Assembly: GCA_008973525.1 (NCBI GenBank)
Contig: WACJ01000513.1
Span: 682,001-746,000, forward strand
Direction of reading: 5' to 3'
DNA length: 64,000 bases
Source: Stenopsyche tienmushanensis
Taxonomy: Eukaryota; Arthropoda; Insecta; Trichoptera; Stenopsychidae
Both the position numbers and the translations under genes were made by a program. How positions within the stretch are numbered: position 1 is the first letter of the stretch; every line of letters begins with the position of its first letter. The notes beneath the pieces are model-generated. The model was not told the origin of the DNA, did not search any database, and was given only the letters and a program-made list of their open reading frames with translations. Of the stretch, positions 56,926 to 64,000 are shown in pieces.

Positions 56926-58556
56926 CTTCCAATTCAATCACTTCCAATCAAGCAAACGGTATCGTATAAATATACGCCAATTTCAAACGTTAAAGAATTG
57001 TACCGTCGTATTCGGGTATTTTCATATTTTCAGTTTTGAGCTCTGCCGCCGTATGGTTGTTGTTTTGCAATTATTTTATCTCGAAAGTTAAAATTTGCTA
57101 GTGTTGATATTGTACTTTGCACAAAAAGATAAGCTTAGATAACAAACGACAATCGTTCAAATCACATCTGAGTATTTTTCTATTTGAATTCTGTTTTTAT
57201 ATGCAAATTATGCGTTGGCAACGTGACGGCGTTTCGAAGACTTATTCCCTTTTGTCCCCGATTTAAACGTGTCTCGAATGGAAATTTTTATAAATTTACG
57301 ATACGATAAGTATCTTTTAAGCATGATCGATGTACAAAATAAATTATTTATTTATACTATCTAATCGTAAAGCATTAAATCTTGTTTTGATTGACTTGAA
57401 ATTTTTAATTCATTAAAATAAACGAGTTTTTTAAAAAATTACAAAAAACAAATGAATATTACAATAAATTCAAACGTATTTGGTGACTAGTCTATTCTAT
57501 AGTGAGGATTTTCCTGATAAATTGGAGAATTTAAATGTTTGAGTGCTTTTCAATGTTATCATTAATTTTATATTGTCTTTCGGTGTATCAGTTTATATAA
57601 CGAATAGACGTTTCCGGCTTAATTAACAACGATAATCTTACTAATATGTGTATTAAAAAAATATGTATTCGACTGTACTTTTAAATAATGCTCAATAGGA
57701 TCAATCTGAAACTTCATCCAATAAGATAAATGATTTTTTAAATTTCAGTGACATGTGGAATTCAGAGGTTCGACAGAATGGTTTTCGCGACGAAGGTATT
57801 TCACAATTTTTATTTAGGTCCAGGCCACTGAATTTAGAGACGTTTGTCTCCGAGTTCATCCATTTTATCATTTTCAGAAAGACCATAATTAGCGACGAAT
57901 GCATACAATCTATTTACTAACAACTAAATTGTTATACTAACATCATTTATCTGTAATGAAAAAACGTGTTGCAAATTTAGAACATTTGCATACGCAGCAT
58001 GCGTATTTGATTAGTTATTATTACATATTGCTATTCATTTATTATGATCCTTGCATGTTGGAGAATTATAAATAAGTAGATATGATGATAAAGCTCATTT
58101 GATTACCAAACATCATCAAATATTCGCTGTTATATTTTTTGCATATAAACATCTTACATATCAGTTAACAATAGAGCGTTGTATAAATCATCATCTCTCT
58201 AAGCTATATTGCAGGCTGTTCCATAGCCGATAACGTAAATAAGATGGAAATATTCATAAAACTCCATATTAAAGTCGCCTTCATAAGCTTGAGGTTGGTA
58301 TTTCAAATCAAGTCATAAAGATGAAGCAACGACTTCTATTGCTATGGCAATCTGATCATATTTTTGTAAAATTCTATTACTAAATAAAGTTGAAATGATA
58401 CATGACGAAGCAATAATACTTAGATGATCACAGTATGCATGATATTAGATTATATTTGTGACAATTTTAGATTCTAAATAACTTAAAATGATTGAATATT
58501 TTAATGTGTGGTTTAATTTTAATTGATTGAATTTATTCCTTCTAGACACCATCAAG

Positions 58557-62695
<4,139 letters not shown>

Positions 62696-63024
62696 TGTGA
62701 TATTGTATGCATTTATAATGTATTTTAACTAAATTTATTCATCTCAAATTATGCAACTGAGGGATATTTTCTTTACATCATAATAATTTATTTTGTTGTA
62801 AATACTATTTGCCAAAAATCTCGGTTAAAAATGATAAACCACATGTTGAAGTAATTTTATATTATTTTTATTTGTATACTTTTATGAAAAATTCAATTTT
62901 AATCATTGTTTAAATGAAATATGAAGAAAATTATCTTATTACGTGCAATATGATTATATATAATGCTTTTTTCGTTTAAAAGTAGAAAGTTTAGGAAAAA
63001 ATTACTTGTATAACTATACGTCTG

Positions 63025-63247
63025 CAGGTAGCCCCTCTTAATTATGAGGGATACGTTCTGGAGAAGGACGCAATCAACGGGAAAATATTTTTTAAACACT
63101 CATCACAATCTTGTACTAATCAACCGTATATGAACACCAATATGGCTGCGTAACTTCATTCTACCCCTTCGTCGCTGTTTTGATTCGTTAAACCAAAAGA
63201 TCGTATTATAATGAATCATTGGGGTCTCAATAAGCGGGGGTTGCCTG
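63025..63247. mobile_element. Tigger-like MITE downstream of Ldh
   Basis: Left end CAGGTAGCCCCTCTTAATTA and inverted right end CAGGCAACCCCCGCTTATTG form a terminal pair over about 17 bases. 223 bp, no coding capacity. It may fall within the Ldh 3' UTR. Confidence 0.6.
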
Positions 63248-63451
63248 TATAGATATTTAAAGTAAACGTGTGCCGAAATAATTTGAATGAAATATCTATA
63301 ACTTTGCTTTTCCACGTAGAAAATCAATGAAAACCGTAAATGTTTCATTACTATATTGTGTATTATAAATTATTGATGTGATAAATTTTGTGAAAGTATT
63401 CTCTGTGGTAATGTTGAAATTTTGCCAACAGTTATTATATTATATATCTTA

Positions 63452-63457
63452 AATAAA
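63452..63457 (+). promoter_or_regulatory. possible distal Ldh polyadenylation signal
   Basis: AATAAA followed by a T-rich stretch, 757 bp after the stop. No earlier AATAAA is seen, although weaker variants could be used. Confidence 0.35.
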
Positions 63458-63505
63458 GTCTGCTTTTAACACTTTTTTGTGTTTTAATTATCATGAATAT
63501 CGTCT

Positions 63506-64000
63506 TTAAGGGAGATTTCTGCCTTGTTAGTGAATTATAGGCCAACGAAGAGAAGCTGGAACATGTATGAAATTCAGAGCAGTTGGATCGGCGTGACTAT
63601 ATAGGCGATGAGGGGTACAAAAAAAATCAAATTACTTCTGGAAATCCAACCGTACGGAGATGAATTGATTGTGACGAAGAGTGTGTTGAATTCATAGGTA
63701 ATTCTATCAGAAACCCACTTTCCTCGATGCATGTGAATGATTGTTGGTGAACTCTTCTAGTTAAAAATCATGTGGAGTATCTCATTGTCACGTTTTTCTA
63801 TAATGACTCTCAAATCTTGACTTTACGAAAGACTTCCAAATATCAACTACAAGACATCTTTCAAGAATGATCTTGAAATCTCCATCGCTACCCTCGTCTT
63901 TTTTGCAGGACCCATTTTATATAGTGGCTTATCTTCCCTTTGTTTTTGTTAGCTCAGTCAACCATGTTAAATGATGCAATTGGAGCCTTTTACATGCTTG
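63506..64000. mobile_element. TTAA-flanked MITE, family E, copy 3 (runs off the window)
   Basis: Left end TTAAGGGAGATTTCTGCCTT then GTTAG, followed by ccaacgaagagaagctg as in copy 1 (ccgacgaagaggagctg). The right end is not present in the window. Confidence 0.65.

Noticed and set aside
57701..57904. 67-codon minus-strand frame in Ldh intron 1
   Set aside because: No recognisable motif; AT-rich chance frame.

Overview
This is nuclear DNA from an insect. Three things point there: AT-rich sequence with GT/AG introns, an insect-type L-lactate dehydrogenase, and a dense mix of mariner, Tigger, hAT, Merlin and TTAA-flanked DNA transposons plus non-LTR retrotransposon ends. I cannot name the species or order. 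No prokaryotic, organellar or viral genes, CRISPR array, tRNA or rRNA were seen.

Four protein-coding genes can be assembled exon by exon. (1) About 1.5-2.9 kb, plus strand: the end of a secreted, Asn/Thr/Ser-rich protein of unknown function. (2) 3.7-4.9 kb, minus strand: a complete 224-residue MADF-BESS regulator with a 5' non-coding exon. (3) 10.8-33.9 kb, minus strand: acetyl-CoA synthetase (AcCoAS/ACSS2 type), nine coding exons, 666 residues. Its first coding exon is separated from the rest by a 20-kb intron full of transposons. (4) 56.0-62.7 kb, plus strand: L-lactate dehydrogenase, a non-coding first exon behind a TATA box and six coding exons, 327 residues. Genes 3 and 4 are divergent, about 22 kb apart, and both work in central carbon metabolism (acetate to acetyl-CoA; pyruvate to lactate). 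I see no sign that the pairing is more than proximity.

The rest is mostly repeats. The AcCoAS intron (13.4-33.6 kb) holds pogo/Tigger pieces, mariner pieces, a TTAA-bounded element split by an hAT element with a perfect 8-bp target duplication, a second decayed hAT, and several MITE families. The interval 34-55 kb holds more of the same families, a Merlin transposase relic, a piggyBac-like transposase scrap, and a second complete hAT lodged inside a mariner. Introns of the secreted-protein gene and of Ldh each carry a member of one TTAA-flanked MITE family.

The points most worth a second look are the nested transposons, which give relative ages; the non-autonomous hAT family that keeps a 79-codon dimerisation-domain frame; the inverted, degenerate copy of the Ldh upstream promoter about 0.9 kb away, which preserves a HIF-type ACGTG core; the shared strand of all seven copies of one MITE family; and several long hairpins. 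I found nothing I would call a new biological system.
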